From Sphaerisporangium corydalis (GTDB lineage Bacteria; Actinomycetota; Actinomycetes; Streptosporangiales; Streptosporangiaceae): DNA of 64,000 nt. The translations under genes were made by a program, and so were the position numbers. Below are positions 1-8,838 of the stretch, in pieces. The first letter of the stretch is position 1. Every line of letters starts with the position of its first letter. The stretch lies in NCBI RefSeq assembly GCF_025506355.1, contig NZ_JANZYP010000002.1:232064-296063 (forward strand). The letters are read 5' to 3'. The notes beneath the pieces were generated by a model. It ran no database searches. It worked only from the letters and a program-made list of their open reading frames with translations, and was not told where the DNA came from.

Positions 1-15
1 TCACAGCGAGGGGTC

Positions 16-402
16 GTGGACTACGGCCTCGCGAAGCGCGCGACGGTCCAGTCGCTGCGCTCCGGGCGCGCGGCCAGGAGCGAAGTGTGTGACGCCCACC
101 CCTACCTTCTGCGTGCCGCTCGGTACCACGGTGAGCCAACGAAACGCGCCTGCCCCATATGCGAGCACCGGAACGTGACTCATGTCACATATGTCTACGG
201 AGACCAGCTAGGTCGCAGCGCAGGGCGTGTAAAAGCCACGTCAGACCTTGTTCAGATGGCCAAGGAATACGAAGAATTCCGGGTCTACGTTGTCGAGGTC
301 TGCCAAGGTTGTTCATGGAATCACCTGACGGTTTCCTTCGTCCTAGGCAACGGCGGGCCACCGGGCAACTCCGGCAAAGACGGACAGACCGCGGAGACGT
401 AG
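16..402 (+). CDS. DUF5318 family protein (Rv0049-like), 128 aa
   Basis: Small soluble protein of unknown function that precedes the bifunctional penicillin-binding protein in actinobacteria; M. tuberculosis has the same order (Rv0049 before ponA1). Visible are two Cys pairs that could bind zinc: CPICEH near residues 46-51 and CQGCSW near 96-101. The chain looks like a short zinc-ribbon fold with a disordered Gly/Pro tail. The GTG start at 16 follows an AGGGG stretch very closely; the window begins 15 bases upstream, so a slightly longer form cannot be excluded. Transcribed toward the PBP gene about 100 bp downstream, probably as one unit. The family assignment comes from context and sequence pattern; no biochemical role is known to me. 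Confidence 0.8.
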   Translation: MDYGLAKRATVQSLRSGRAARSEVCDAHPYLLRAARYHGEPTKRACPICEHRNVTHVTYVYGDQLGRSAGRVKATSDLVQMAKEYEEFRVYVVEVCQGCSWNHLTVSFVLGNGGPPGNSGKDGQTAET

Positions 403-504
403 CCCAGCGCAGGTAGAGACCCCCGGCTCGACGAGGGGTGCTCTCCACCCGCGGCGGACCACGTCGAAGACCCTCCCGATCGCCAGATGACCCAACGAGG
501 ACGC

Positions 505-3462
505 GTGAGTTACAGCAGCTATGGCTCCGAGCCGACCGGCCGCCCCGACCCATCCGAGGCCCCCGGTGGATCAGGACGTCCCGGGCGGCGCCGACGCTCT
601 GCCGAGGACGGCGCGCCCACCGGCGGATATCCGGGACCACAGTCCCCTGACTCCACCGGCCGCCGCGCCGCGCCCGACGCCGCCTCCGGCCGTCGCGCCG
701 CGCCGCGTCCCGAGCAGATCCCCGATCCCTCCGCGGGGCGCCGTGCCGCGCCGTCCTCCGACGCGGGCCGCCGCGCCGCGCCGTCCCAGCCCGGCGACCC
801 CGGCAGGCGTCCCCAGCAGGGGCCGCCCGCAGGCCACCCCGGTCACCCCGGTGCCGCCGGGCCGGGCGCGGGCGACCCGCGCCGCGCTCCGGCCGACCCC
901 GGCCGTCAGGCGGCCGACCCGCGCGGCGCGCAGCGTGACGCCGGCAGGCCCGCCGCCGACCCCCGCAGGGCCCAGGCCGACCCCCGCCGTCCCGCGAGCG
1001 ACCCGAGGGGCCGCCGTTCCGAGGCCGCCTTCGAGGACACGCAGTCGATAGGGCAGGTGTCCGCCGCGCCCGGCGGCCCGCCGAGGCGTGACGGCTCGGG
1101 TTCCGAGACGGTCGTGAGCAACGACGTGGGCGCCAGGCGAGGAGGCCGCAGGGCCCGTGGCGGCCCAGGCTCCGGCGGCCCGGCCGGACCTGGTGGTCCC
1201 GGCGGACCCGGTGGCCCGGGCGGGCGAGGTCCGGGCGGCGGCCCCCCCGGCGACGGTCCCGGCAGGCGTCAGGCGGCCGGGGAACCGGCCAAGCGCACCG
1301 GCTGGCGGCGGTTCGTCCCCAACTGGAAGATCGTCATGGCCGGCTTCGCCGTCGTGGTGGCCGGCGTCTTCGGCATGATCGCCGTCGCGTACGCCAACAC
1401 CCAGCTGCCGACCGAGCAGGACGCCCAGGACGCGGCCATCTCCCAGGGCAGCACCTTCTACTACGCCGACGGTTCCCTGATGGCGCGCCTCGGCACCGAG
1501 CGGCGGGCCGTGAAGCTCGCGGACGTCCCGCCGTACGTACGGGACGCGGTCATCGCCGCCGAGAACGACACCTTCTACAGCGACTCGGGCATCTCCCTGT
1601 CCGGCATCGTCCGCTCGGCGTGGAACACCGTCACCGGGACCCAGGTCCAGGGCGCCTCCACGATCACCCAGCAGATGGCCAGGACCTACTTCAAGGGGCT
1701 CAGCCAGGAGCGGTCGGTCAAGCGGAAGATCAAGGAGATCTTCATCGCGATCAAGCTCGACAAGGAATGGTCGAAGGAGAAGGTCCTCGAGTACTACCTG
1801 AACACCGTCCCCTTCGGCCGCAACACCTACGGCATCGACGCGGCGGCGCGGGAGTTCTTCGGGCACGGCGCCAAGGACCTCACCCCCGCCCAGGGCGCCT
1901 ACCTGGCCGGCCGCATCCAGCAGCCCAGCGCGTTCGACAAGGCCGAGGAGAACAAGGACTTCTCCGGTACGAAGTTCCGCTTCGACTACGTGCTGAAGCA
2001 GATGGTCAAGGTCGACCCGCAGAAGTACGGCGCGTACTCCACGACGTTGAAGTTCCCGAAGGTGAAGAAGCGCAAGGACTCCGAGGCGTTCGACGGCCTG
2101 CGCGGCTACATGCTGACCGAGGTGCTCAAGGAGCTGGACAAGAGCCTGCCGCGCTCCGAGATCGAGACCGGCGGCTACAAGATCTACACGACGTTCGACA
2201 AGGACCTCATGAAGGCGGCGAGGACGGCCGTGATCCAGACGACCTCCGGGCTCCCCAAGGAGGTCCACACCGGTCTGGCCGCCGTCAATCCCACCAACGG
2301 CCGCGTGGTGGCGTTCTACGGTGGCAACGACTACCTGGGCAAGAACCCCGACCAGTTCAACGAGGCGTTCCAGGCGCGTAAGCAGGCCGCGTCGGCGTTC
2401 AAGCCGTACGTGCTGGCGGCCTGGCTGGAGGCCGGGCACAGCCTGAAGAGCTACGTGACCGGCAAGCAGCCGCTCAAGCTCGAAGGCACGACGCCGATCT
2501 TCAACGGGCACTCCACGCCGCAGTCGATGAACGTCATCTACGCGACGCAGCACTCCATCAACACGGCCTTCGGCCAGATGGGCGCCGAGGTCGGGCTGGA
2601 CGCGGTCAAGCGCATCGCCGAGGACGCGGGACTGAGCAAGGAGAGCCTCGACAAGGACGTGTCGGAGCACCGGTTCCTGTTCTCCATCGGCAGCGCCGGC
2701 GTGACCCCCGTCGAGCAGGCGTCCGGGTACTCGATCTTCGCCAACAACGGCAAGCACTACCAGACCCACACCGTCATCAAGGTGACGCACCCCGACAAGG
2801 GGGAGGTCATCCGCGAGGACAAGACGCCCAAGCAGGTCATCTCCGAAGAGGTCGCGTCGGACGCCATCGTCGCCCTGCGCTCGGTGGTGAAGGGCGGAAC
2901 GGGTACGGCCGCCGCGCTGGCCGACCGTCCGGTCGCCGGCAAGACCGGTACGAACAATGACAACAAGGAAGCCTGGTTCGTCGGCTTCACCCCGCAGCTC
3001 TCCTCGGCCGTCGGCATGTACAAGGAGAACCGCAAGAACGGCGCCGAGATGTCCCTGGGCAACAACTTCGACGGAGGCACCGTGCCGGCCCGTGTCTGGC
3101 GGGCGTTCATGGTGGAGGCGATGAAGGGGCAGAAGTCCATGGAGTTCCCCCCGCCGACGAACATCGGCTCGCCCCTCGACCTGGCGCCCAAACCGGAGCC
3201 GACCCCGACACCGACGCCCACGCAGGACGACGGGTTCCCCGACGACAACGGGTTCCCCGACGACAACGGCGGCGGGGGCGACAACGGCGGCGGTGACAAC
3301 GGCGGCGGCTGTCTTCCGTGGGACGACAACTGCAACAACAACGGCGGCGACCCGATCAACCAGGGGGACACGCCGGGCACCGACAAGTCCACCGCGCCGA
3401 CGCCCTCGCCGACGCCCAGCGGCGCGCGCCGGCCGACGACCGCTCCCACCCCCTCGCGGTGA
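505..3462 (+). CDS. ponA: Bifunctional class A penicillin-binding protein (transglycosylase/transpeptidase)
   Basis: Polymerises lipid II into glycan strands and cross-links peptides at the outer face of the membrane. Order of parts, numbered from the GTG at 505: a disordered Pro/Ala/Gly/Arg-rich cytoplasmic segment of about 270 residues with four GRRAAP repeats; one membrane segment (about 273-297); GT51 transglycosylase domain with the catalytic Glu in ENDTFY (E353) and STITQQMA (385-392); transpeptidase domain with SAFK (S630), SIN (684) and KTG (813); a Pro/Thr and Asp/Asn/Gly-rich C-terminal tail. GAGGA ends 4-5 bases before GTG 505, whereas the upstream in-frame ATG at 487 has no ribosome site, so 505 is preferred (985 aa). 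Next gene starts 4 bases after the stop, so translation is probably coupled. Equivalent to mycobacterial ponA1 in context. Confidence 0.95.
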   Translation: MSYSSYGSEPTGRPDPSEAPGGSGRPGRRRRSAEDGAPTGGYPGPQSPDSTGRRAAPDAASGRRAAPRPEQIPDPSAGRRAAPSSDAGRRAAPSQPGDPGRRPQQGPPAGHPGHPGAAGPGAGDPRRAPADPGRQAADPRGAQRDAGRPAADPRRAQADPRRPASDPRGRRSEAAFEDTQSIGQVSAAPGGPPRRDGSGSETVVSNDVGARRGGRRARGGPGSGGPAGPGGPGGPGGPGGRGPGGGPPGDGPGRRQAAGEPAKRTGWRRFVPNWKIVMAGFAVVVAGVFGMIAVAYANTQLPTEQDAQDAAISQGSTFYYADGSLMARLGTERRAVKLADVPPYVRDAVIAAENDTFYSDSGISLSGIVRSAWNTVTGTQVQGASTITQQMARTYFKGLSQERSVKRKIKEIFIAIKLDKEWSKEKVLEYYLNTVPFGRNTYGIDAAAREFFGHGAKDLTPAQGAYLAGRIQQPSAFDKAEENKDFSGTKFRFDYVLKQMVKVDPQKYGAYSTTLKFPKVKKRKDSEAFDGLRGYMLTEVLKELDKSLPRSEIETGGYKIYTTFDKDLMKAARTAVIQTTSGLPKEVHTGLAAVNPTNGRVVAFYGGNDYLGKNPDQFNEAFQARKQAASAFKPYVLAAWLEAGHSLKSYVTGKQPLKLEGTTPIFNGHSTPQSMNVIYATQHSINTAFGQMGAEVGLDAVKRIAEDAGLSKESLDKDVSEHRFLFSIGSAGVTPVEQASGYSIFANNGKHYQTHTVIKVTHPDKGEVIREDKTPKQVISEEVASDAIVALRSVVKGGTGTAAALADRPVAGKTGTNNDNKEAWFVGFTPQLSSAVGMYKENRKNGAEMSLGNNFDGGTVPARVWRAFMVEAMKGQKSMEFPPPTNIGSPLDLAPKPEPTPTPTPTQDDGFPDDNGFPDDNGGGGDNGGGDNGGGCLPWDDNCNNNGGDPINQGDTPGTDKSTAPTPSPTPSGARRPTTAPTPSR

Positions 3463-3466
3463 TCCG

Positions 3467-4816
3467 GTGAGCCGGCCGACGTACGCCCCCGGTTCCGCCG
3501 GCCCGGTCGGGCGGGTGGTGCTGCCGCTGGTCCCCCTGGGGCTGTTCGCCGCCCTGGGGGCGATGCTGGCGTACGCGTGGAAGGCGCCCTGCCGCTTCGG
3601 CGGGGCCTGGAACGACGGCACCCAGCAGTTCCTCAACTTCTGTTACACCGACATCTATCCGCTGTGGTGGAACGAGAAGCTCGACCAGGGACTGGCGCCG
3701 TACTTCGGCCACGACGTGGAGTACCCCGTCGGCATCGGCTCCCTCATGTGGGTCATCCAGAAGATCGTGTCGGGGCTCAGCGAGCCCGGGGTCTGGTTCT
3801 ACGACCTCACCGTGATCGTCATGGCGGTGTCGCTGATCGTCGGCGTGCTGGTCATGGCGTCGCTGTCCGGCATGCAGGGGCGGCCCTGGGACGCGGCCTG
3901 GTACGCGCTGGCGCCCGCGCTCATCCTCACGGCGTTCATCAACTGGGACCTGCTCTGCGGGGCGCTGAGCCTCGGGGCGTTCCTCGCGTGGGCGCGGCGC
4001 AGGCACTTCCTGGCCGGGGTGCTGCTAGGGCTGGCCATCGCGACCAAGTTCTACCCGCTGGTGTTCTTCGGCCCGCTGTTCCTGCTGGCGCTGCGCACCC
4101 GCAAGTTCCAGGCGTTCTTCTGGATGCTCGGCGGCACGGTGATCACCTGGGTGGTCGTGAACCTGCCGTTCATGCTCCTGGCGTTCAAGGGGTGGAAGCG
4201 GTTCTACACCTTCAGCAGCGAGCGCGGGGCCGACTGGGGTTCGCTCTGGTACTTCTTCCAGATGAAGCAGTGGCCGTTCCTCGGCGACCCCTCCCGGCTG
4301 GACATCCTCGGCATCGCGTCGTTCGGCGTGATCTGCGTGGCGGTCGCCGTGCTGGCGCTGGCCGCGCCGACCCGGCCGAGGCTGATGCAGCTCGCGTTCC
4401 TGGTCCTGGCCGCGTTCATGGTGACCAACAAGGTGTGGTCCCCGCAGTACGTCCTGTGGCTGGTGCCGTTCGCGGTGCTGGCCCGGCCGAACTGGAAGCC
4501 CCTGCTGCTCTGGCAGGTGGCCGAGTGCTGGTACTTCTTCGCGATCTGGCTCTATCTGGTGGGCATCCAGCCGGGCAACGAGACGCTGGGGATCAGTGAC
4601 GGCACCTACTTCACCGCGGTCTGGGGCCGGGCCCTCACGATCGCGATCATGGCGGCGTTCGTCGTGCGGGACATCCTGCGTCCCGAGCACGACGTGATCA
4701 GGAAGGGCGGCGTGGACGATCCGACCGGCGGGGTCTTCGACGGAGCGGACGACCGTTTCGTCCTGCGTGTCGCCTCGTCCCCGGCCCGTGGGGAGATCGC
4801 GCCCAATTCCGCGTGA
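3467..4816 (+). CDS. Polyprenol-phosphate-dependent membrane glycosyltransferase, GT87/DUF2029 type (Rv0051-like)
   Basis: Integral membrane protein of 449 residues with about ten to twelve hydrophobic segments. It resembles the DUF2029/GT87 membrane glycosyltransferases that use polyprenyl-phosphate sugars to decorate cell-envelope glycans. The gene directly follows the class A PBP, as Rv0051 follows ponA1 in M. tuberculosis. A first luminal loop rich in Trp, Tyr and Asp (about residues 50-90) lies after the first membrane segment, where GT-C enzymes carry acidic catalytic residues. The tail of about 45 residues is cytoplasmic and charged. The GTG start at 3467 lies 4 bases after the ponA stop. 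Donor and acceptor are unknown; the context suggests a role in wall or lipoglycan assembly. Confidence 0.8.
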   Translation: MSRPTYAPGSAGPVGRVVLPLVPLGLFAALGAMLAYAWKAPCRFGGAWNDGTQQFLNFCYTDIYPLWWNEKLDQGLAPYFGHDVEYPVGIGSLMWVIQKIVSGLSEPGVWFYDLTVIVMAVSLIVGVLVMASLSGMQGRPWDAAWYALAPALILTAFINWDLLCGALSLGAFLAWARRRHFLAGVLLGLAIATKFYPLVFFGPLFLLALRTRKFQAFFWMLGGTVITWVVVNLPFMLLAFKGWKRFYTFSSERGADWGSLWYFFQMKQWPFLGDPSRLDILGIASFGVICVAVAVLALAAPTRPRLMQLAFLVLAAFMVTNKVWSPQYVLWLVPFAVLARPNWKPLLLWQVAECWYFFAIWLYLVGIQPGNETLGISDGTYFTAVWGRALTIAIMAAFVVRDILRPEHDVIRKGGVDDPTGGVFDGADDRFVLRVASSPARGEIAPNSA

Positions 4817-4893
4817 CGCCGGTGCGCGCCGACGAGTCGCAGGAGTGCGCGCCGATGGGTGGCGTTCCTGATCGGAAGTCCAGGATGACCATC

Positions 4894-4899
4894 TATCCT
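4894..4899 (+). promoter_or_regulatory. Candidate -10 element of a leaderless transcript
   Basis: TATCCT ends 7 bases before the GTG of the PIG-V-like gene, which lacks a Shine-Dalgarno sequence; transcription would begin at or next to the start codon. No convincing -35 hexamer is seen, which is common in actinobacterial promoters. Inference only. Confidence 0.4.
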
Positions 4900-4906
4900 C
4901 CTATGT

Positions 4907-6031
4907 GTGCAGACCTCCCCCCAGGAGACCGCTTCTCGGGTGCCGGCCCGTGAGTCCGACGGCGACGCGCTGCTCCTGTGGCTGGGATCGCGTGCCGGGA
5001 TCGTCATCGCCGCGACGGTCGGGGCGAGCGTGCTCGCCGGGGACAAGACCCTCGTGCCGTTCCTGGAACGATGGCAGCACTGGGACGCCAAGCTCCTGGT
5101 GGACATCGCGAAGTTCGGCTATGGCGGCGACCCCGCCGCCAACCCCGACCCGGGGCTGCCGGCCTTCTTCCCCGGGATGCCGCTGGCCCTCCGCCTGGTC
5201 CACGTGATCGTGCCCGACTGGTCCCTCGCCGGCCTGTTCATCTCGTTCGTCGCCGGAATGGTGGCGATGGTGGCCCTGGCCAGACTCGGCGACTTCGAGG
5301 GCCCTGAGGGGTCGGGTCGGCGTTCGGTGCTGGCGCTGCTGCTCTGGCCGACGGCGGTGTTCCTGTTCGCGGGGTACACCGAGTCGCTGTTCCTGGCCTT
5401 CGCGATCCCCGCCTGGCTCTACGCGCGGCGCCAGAACTGGATGGCCGCCGGGCTGCTCGCCGCCGGTGCGTCCTGCGTGCGCATCACCGGCCTGTTCCTG
5501 GCGCTGGCGCTGATCGTGGAGTTCGTCATGCGGCGCGGCAGGGCGGGCAAGGCGGCCTGGCTGCTGGTGCCGTTCGTGCCGCTGGTGCTCTACTCCGCCT
5601 ACCAGCACTCCCGTACGGGCGACTGGCTCGCCTGGCAGCACGCCCAGGAGGCCGGTTGGGGCCGGCAGATGGTCTGGCCGTGGCAGTCGTTCTGGACGAC
5701 CTGGCAGATGGCGGCGGGCGACGGCCAGTTCGTCTGGGCGTTCCGCATGGAGATCGCGGGCGCGCTCGTCGGGTTCGCCGTGGTGATCTGGCTGCTGGTC
5801 GCGCGGCGGTGGAGCGAGCTGGTGTACGTCGGCCTGCAGCTCGGCGCGCTGGCCTTCTCGGCGTACTACCTGTCGATCCCGCGCTCGATCCTGCTGTGGT
5901 TCCCGCTCTGGATCATGGTCGGGCAGGTCGCGCGGCGGCACCGCGCCGTGCTCGTGCTCTACGCGCTCATCGCGGGGCCGCTGATGGTGCTGAACACCAT
6001 GACCTTCATCAGCGGGGCCTGGGCGGGCTGA
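4907..6031 (+). CDS. PIG-V-like GT-C mannosyltransferase, multi-pass membrane protein
   Basis: 374-residue membrane protein with about nine hydrophobic segments. The segment HWDAKLLVDIAKFGYGG (residues 58-74) followed by AFFPGMPL is the hallmark of the PIG-V/mannosyltransferase family, where the WD pair sits in the first extracytoplasmic loop. The likely role is transfer of mannose from a polyprenyl-phosphate donor to a lipid- or protein-linked acceptor outside the membrane. The GTG start has no purine-rich ribosome site upstream, but a TATCCT -10-like hexamer lies 7 bases before it, which fits a leaderless mRNA. The gene stands alone in the gap between the ponA unit and the convergent endonuclease IV gene. 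Acceptor unknown. Confidence 0.8.
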   Translation: MQTSPQETASRVPARESDGDALLLWLGSRAGIVIAATVGASVLAGDKTLVPFLERWQHWDAKLLVDIAKFGYGGDPAANPDPGLPAFFPGMPLALRLVHVIVPDWSLAGLFISFVAGMVAMVALARLGDFEGPEGSGRRSVLALLLWPTAVFLFAGYTESLFLAFAIPAWLYARRQNWMAAGLLAAGASCVRITGLFLALALIVEFVMRRGRAGKAAWLLVPFVPLVLYSAYQHSRTGDWLAWQHAQEAGWGRQMVWPWQSFWTTWQMAAGDGQFVWAFRMEIAGALVGFAVVIWLLVARRWSELVYVGLQLGALAFSAYYLSIPRSILLWFPLWIMVGQVARRHRAVLVLYALIAGPLMVLNTMTFISGAWAG

Positions 6032-6117
6032 GGGCCCGCCCGCCATCGGCGCGGCACCTCACCGGCTCGCGTCGGCGTGGCGCCCTACCCACTTTCGCGG
6101 TGGAGTAATCCAGGGAC

Positions 6118-6138
6118 TTATCCACAGGCTGTGGATCA
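6118..6138. promoter_or_regulatory. Inverted pair of DnaA boxes
   Basis: TTATCCACA at 6118-6126 is a perfect DnaA box and is followed after GGC by TGTGGATCA, the near-complement of the same motif, giving a 21-bp palindromic site. It lies between two convergent genes and touches the stop codon of the endonuclease IV gene. The same bases could also form a short hairpin in RNA. Confidence 0.5.
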
Positions 6139-6891
6139 AAGGTGCTCGCGGAGGAAGGCGATGTCCGCCGCCTGGCCGTCGGCCGGCGTCTCCACCACGA
6201 TCGGCGCGCCCGCCGCGCGGCACACCCCGAGGATGAGCTCCGGGTCGATCTGGCCCTTGCCCAGGTTGGCGTGCCGGTCGGCGCCGGAGTCGAAGGTGTC
6301 CCGCGAGTCGTTGCAGTGGATCAGGTCGATGCGGCCGGTGATCGCCTTGACCCGGTCGACCACCTCGGCGAGCTCCTCGCCCCCGGCGTGGGCGTGGCAG
6401 GTGTCCAGGCAGAAGCCCACGTCGAAGCCGTCGAGCGCCTCCCACAGGCGCGCCACGCTCTCCAGCCTGCGCGCCATCGCGTTGCCGCCGCCCGCGGTGT
6501 TCTCGATGAGCACGGGGATGGGGCTCTCGAGCCGCTCGAACACCTTGCGCCAGTTGTCGAAGCCCACCTGCGGGTCGTCGTCCTTGCCGACGTGGCCGCC
6601 GTGCACGATCAGGCCCTTGGCGCCGATCGACGCCGCGGCCTCCAGCTGGCCCGCGAGGAGCTTGCGGCTGGGGATGCGGATGCGGTTGTTCGCCGTGGCG
6701 ACGTTGATCACGTAGGGGGCGTGGACGTAGACGTCGACCGCCGAGGCCTTCAGGGCGTCCGCCGAGGCGGGCAGGACCGGCCCCTTCCACCCCTGGGGAT
6801 CACCCAGGAAGAACTGCACGACCTCGGCGTCACGCGCCGTCGCGTGGGCCAGGGGGTCGTCTTGGTCGACGTGAGCTCCGATGCGCACCAT
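6136..6891 (-). CDS. nfo: Deoxyribonuclease IV (AP endonuclease, Nfo family)
   Basis: Apurinic/apyrimidinic endonuclease of base-excision repair; cleaves 5' of abasic sites with a trinuclear zinc centre in a TIM barrel. 251 residues, normal for the actinobacterial form. The zinc ligands expected for the family are visible in order: H57 in VHAPY, H97 in LIVHGGH, the Glu of LIENTAGGG, the Asp and His of CLDTCHAHAGG, the His of LIHCNDSRD, the Asp/His pair of SGADRHANLGKG and the last Glu of VVETP. Starts with ATG at 6891 and reads away from the following small gene; convergent with the PIG-V-like gene. Confidence 0.95.
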   Translation of the reverse strand: MVRIGAHVDQDDPLAHATARDAEVVQFFLGDPQGWKGPVLPASADALKASAVDVYVHAPYVINVATANNRIRIPSRKLLAGQLEAAASIGAKGLIVHGGHVGKDDDPQVGFDNWRKVFERLESPIPVLIENTAGGGNAMARRLESVARLWEALDGFDVGFCLDTCHAHAGGEELAEVVDRVKAITGRIDLIHCNDSRDTFDSGADRHANLGKGQIDPELILGVCRAAGAPIVVETPADGQAADIAFLREHL

Positions 6892-6993
6892 GGGGTCGAG
6901 CGTAGCCGTTTCAACGCCCTGGGCAGGGGCAGTGGAGCCGCCGGATCGGTACGCCCAGAAACCCGCGTACCGCGTGAGACATAGGAGACGACT

Positions 6994-7182
6994 GTGGCCT
7001 ACTACCGCCGCGGGGTCAGCCTCTTAGGCTTGATCTACATTCTCATCGGCATCTACGTGGCGTGGGTTCACGACTACATCACGCCAAGCCTGCTCAAGAG
7101 GATCGCCCAGGCGCTCCTTGCGGTCTTCCTTTGGTTCCTCATCCTGCTCGGTGTCGACCTTCATATCGGAGGCGGCAACTGA
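6994..7182 (+). CDS. Small two-helix membrane protein, 62 aa
   Basis: Short protein with two hydrophobic segments (about residues 8-24 and 37-55) separated by a short basic loop, ending in a Gly-rich tail. A clear AGGAG ribosome site precedes the GTG start. Not recognised beyond a conserved-looking actinobacterial small membrane protein; no function can be assigned. It stands alone between two minus-strand genes and probably has its own promoter in the gap after position 6891. Confidence 0.75.
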   Translation: MAYYRRGVSLLGLIYILIGIYVAWVHDYITPSLLKRIAQALLAVFLWFLILLGVDLHIGGGN

Positions 7183-7251
7183 GCCGCGTCCGCCGCCGCA
7201 CGGACGGGAGTGCCTCGGGGGCGCTCCCGTCGCTCTTTGCGGCATCGCCCG

Positions 7252-7563
7252 TCAGGGGATGAACCCGCCGTGGTAGATGCCCATCGCCACGCCGACGAAC
7301 GATCCGACGATGGCGACGATGTTCACCGAGCGCTCCGCGGTCGTGGCGGACACGTACTGCGAGTACATCCCGACGACGAACCCCACGAGACCCGCCCACG
7401 ACGCGATCATGTGGGCGCTCACCACGAATCCGCACACGAACGCGACCAGGCCGCAGGCGAGCGCGACCAGGGTGAGGGCGTTCTCCCGGGTGTGCTTGCC
7501 GCCGTCCGAGTTGAGCGTGAGGCGGAAGGGCTCGCTCTCGGTGGGGCCGAGGGCTTGTGGCAT
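7252..7563 (-). CDS. Conserved small membrane protein, 103 aa
   Basis: Three hydrophobic segments (about residues 30-50, 53-70 and 80-98) after a polar N-terminus. GGAGG lies 8 bases before the ATG at 7563; a GTG three codons earlier is almost on top of that site and is unlikely to be used. Not recognised; possibly one of the small membrane proteins commonly seen next to the rpsF block in Streptosporangiales. Convergent with the 62-residue membrane protein gene and divergent from rpsF. Confidence 0.7.
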   Translation of the reverse strand: MPQALGPTESEPFRLTLNSDGGKHTRENALTLVALACGLVAFVCGFVVSAHMIASWAGLVGFVVGMYSQYVSATTAERSVNIVAIVGSFVGVAMGIYHGGFIP

Positions 7564-7740
7564 GGCGGCCACCTCCTCTCTTGCCTCATGACGTTCCCCT
7601 TACCGGCGGCGGGCAATCGCGGCCGAGTGGTCGGGGAACACTGGTAGACTCCTCGGGCTACGTCTGTTATGCGCGTGTGTTGTCCACCGCGTGTGCCGCT
7701 CCGCCGCCGAAGGCGCGGGCGAAGGCGTCAGCGTCCTCCT

Positions 7741-7761
7741 GTCACGGCATGGTGTCGTGAC
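7741..7761 (+). promoter_or_regulatory. Hairpin in the rpsF leader
   Basis: GTCACG and CGTGAC pair around a 9-base loop just upstream of the rpsF ribosome site. rpsF leaders of several phyla carry a motif that binds the S6:S18 dimer; whether this hairpin is related cannot be decided by eye. A TAGACT -10-like hexamer at 7645-7650 would give a leader of about 135 bases. Confidence 0.3.
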
Positions 7762-7791
7762 CGCGAAAGTCCAGAGGAGGTTGGAGTTCGC

Positions 7792-8082
7792 ATGCGTCGT
7801 TACGAACTGATGGTCATCCTTGACCCGTCACTCGATGAGCGTACGGTCACTCCCTCGCTCGACCAGTTCCTCAGCGTCGTCCGCAATGACGGCGGCACCG
7901 TGGAGAAGGTCGACGTGTGGGGCCGTCGCCGGCTGTCCTACGACATCATCAAGAAGTCCGAGGGCATCTACGCCGTCATCGACCTCACCGCCACCCCCGC
8001 CACGGTCAAGGAGCTGGACCGCCAGCTCAACCTGAACGAGGGCATCCTGCGCACCAAGGTCCTGCGTCCCGACATGCACTGA
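7792..8082 (+). CDS. rpsF: 30S ribosomal protein S6
   Basis: Binds 16S rRNA together with S18 in the platform of the small subunit. 96 residues, the standard actinobacterial length, beginning [12 protein letters not shown] and ending in the conserved KVLRPDMH. The ATG at 7792 lies after AGAGGAGG; longer in-frame extensions upstream have no family similarity. First gene of the rpsF-ssb-rpsR-rplI operon. The Glu-rich tail seen in proteobacterial S6, where RimK adds glutamates, is absent, as is normal in this phylum. Confidence 0.98.
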   Translation: MRRYELMVILDPSLDERTVTPSLDQFLSVVRNDGGTVEKVDVWGRRRLSYDIIKKSEGIYAVIDLTATPATVKELDRQLNLNEGILRTKVLRPDMH

Positions 8083-8184
8083 GCGGCTTCGGGTCATGCC
8101 GAAGCCCGGCTTTTTGTCGGGCGGTAGCCGTACTCTGAGGCCCAACAGGCTGCGCAGATTCACGCAGGAAGGCGAAAGCGACCG

Positions 8185-8766
8185 ATGGCAGCAGGCGACA
8201 CAACGATCACCATCGTCGGCAACCTTGTCGACGACCCGGAGCTGCGTTTCACCCCCTCGGGGCAGGCCGTGGCCCGGTTCCGCATCGCATCCACTCCGCG
8301 GTTCATGGACAAACAGACCAACGAGTGGAAAGACGGCGAGAGCCTCTTCCTGACCTGCAACGTGTGGCGCCAGGCGGCGGAGAACGTCGCCGAGAGCCTC
8401 CAGCGCGGAATGCGGGTCATCGTTCAGGGGCGGCTGCGCCAGCGGTCGTACGAGACCAAGGAAGGCGAGAAGCGCACCGTCTACGAGGTCGAGGCCGACG
8501 AGGTCGGCCCGTCCCTCCGTAACGCCACCTGCAAGGTCAACAAGACCGCCCGTCAGGGCGGCGGCGGTGGCGGTGGCGGCGGGTTCGGCGGCGGAGCCGA
8601 CGACCCGTGGGCCTCGGCCAGCCCGGCACCCCCCGGTGGGGGCGGCGGGTTCGGTGGCGGCGGCGGTGGTTACAACCAGGGTGGCGGCGGCTACAACCAG
8701 GGCGGCGGCTTCGGCGGCTCCCAGGGTGGCGGCGGCGGCGACCTCAGCGACGAACCGCCTTTCTGA
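8185..8766 (+). CDS. ssb: Single-stranded DNA-binding protein
   Basis: Coats single-stranded DNA in replication, repair and recombination. 193 residues: an OB-fold (about 1-115) starting with the usual [20 protein letters not shown]; a long Gly-rich disordered linker with repeated GGGGYNQGG units (about 125-185); and the acidic tip DLSDEPPF, whose last residues dock partner proteins. It lies between rpsF and rpsR, the standard arrangement, 102 bases after rpsF. AGGAAGGCGAAAG precedes the ATG. Confidence 0.98.
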   Translation: MAAGDTTITIVGNLVDDPELRFTPSGQAVARFRIASTPRFMDKQTNEWKDGESLFLTCNVWRQAAENVAESLQRGMRVIVQGRLRQRSYETKEGEKRTVYEVEADEVGPSLRNATCKVNKTARQGGGGGGGGGFGGGADDPWASASPAPPGGGGGFGGGGGGYNQGGGGYNQGGGFGGSQGGGGGDLSDEPPF

Positions 8767-8838
8767 TCACAACACCAGTCCCAGTATCCGACCGACCATT
8801 CCCGCATCACGCGGGGCTCTCTTAGGAGGAGCACCACG

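Noticed and set aside
571..3636. A 1021-codon open frame on the minus strand opposite ponA
   Set aside because: It is the mirror of a high-GC gene with intact PBP motifs; its translation is low-complexity and has no start signal.
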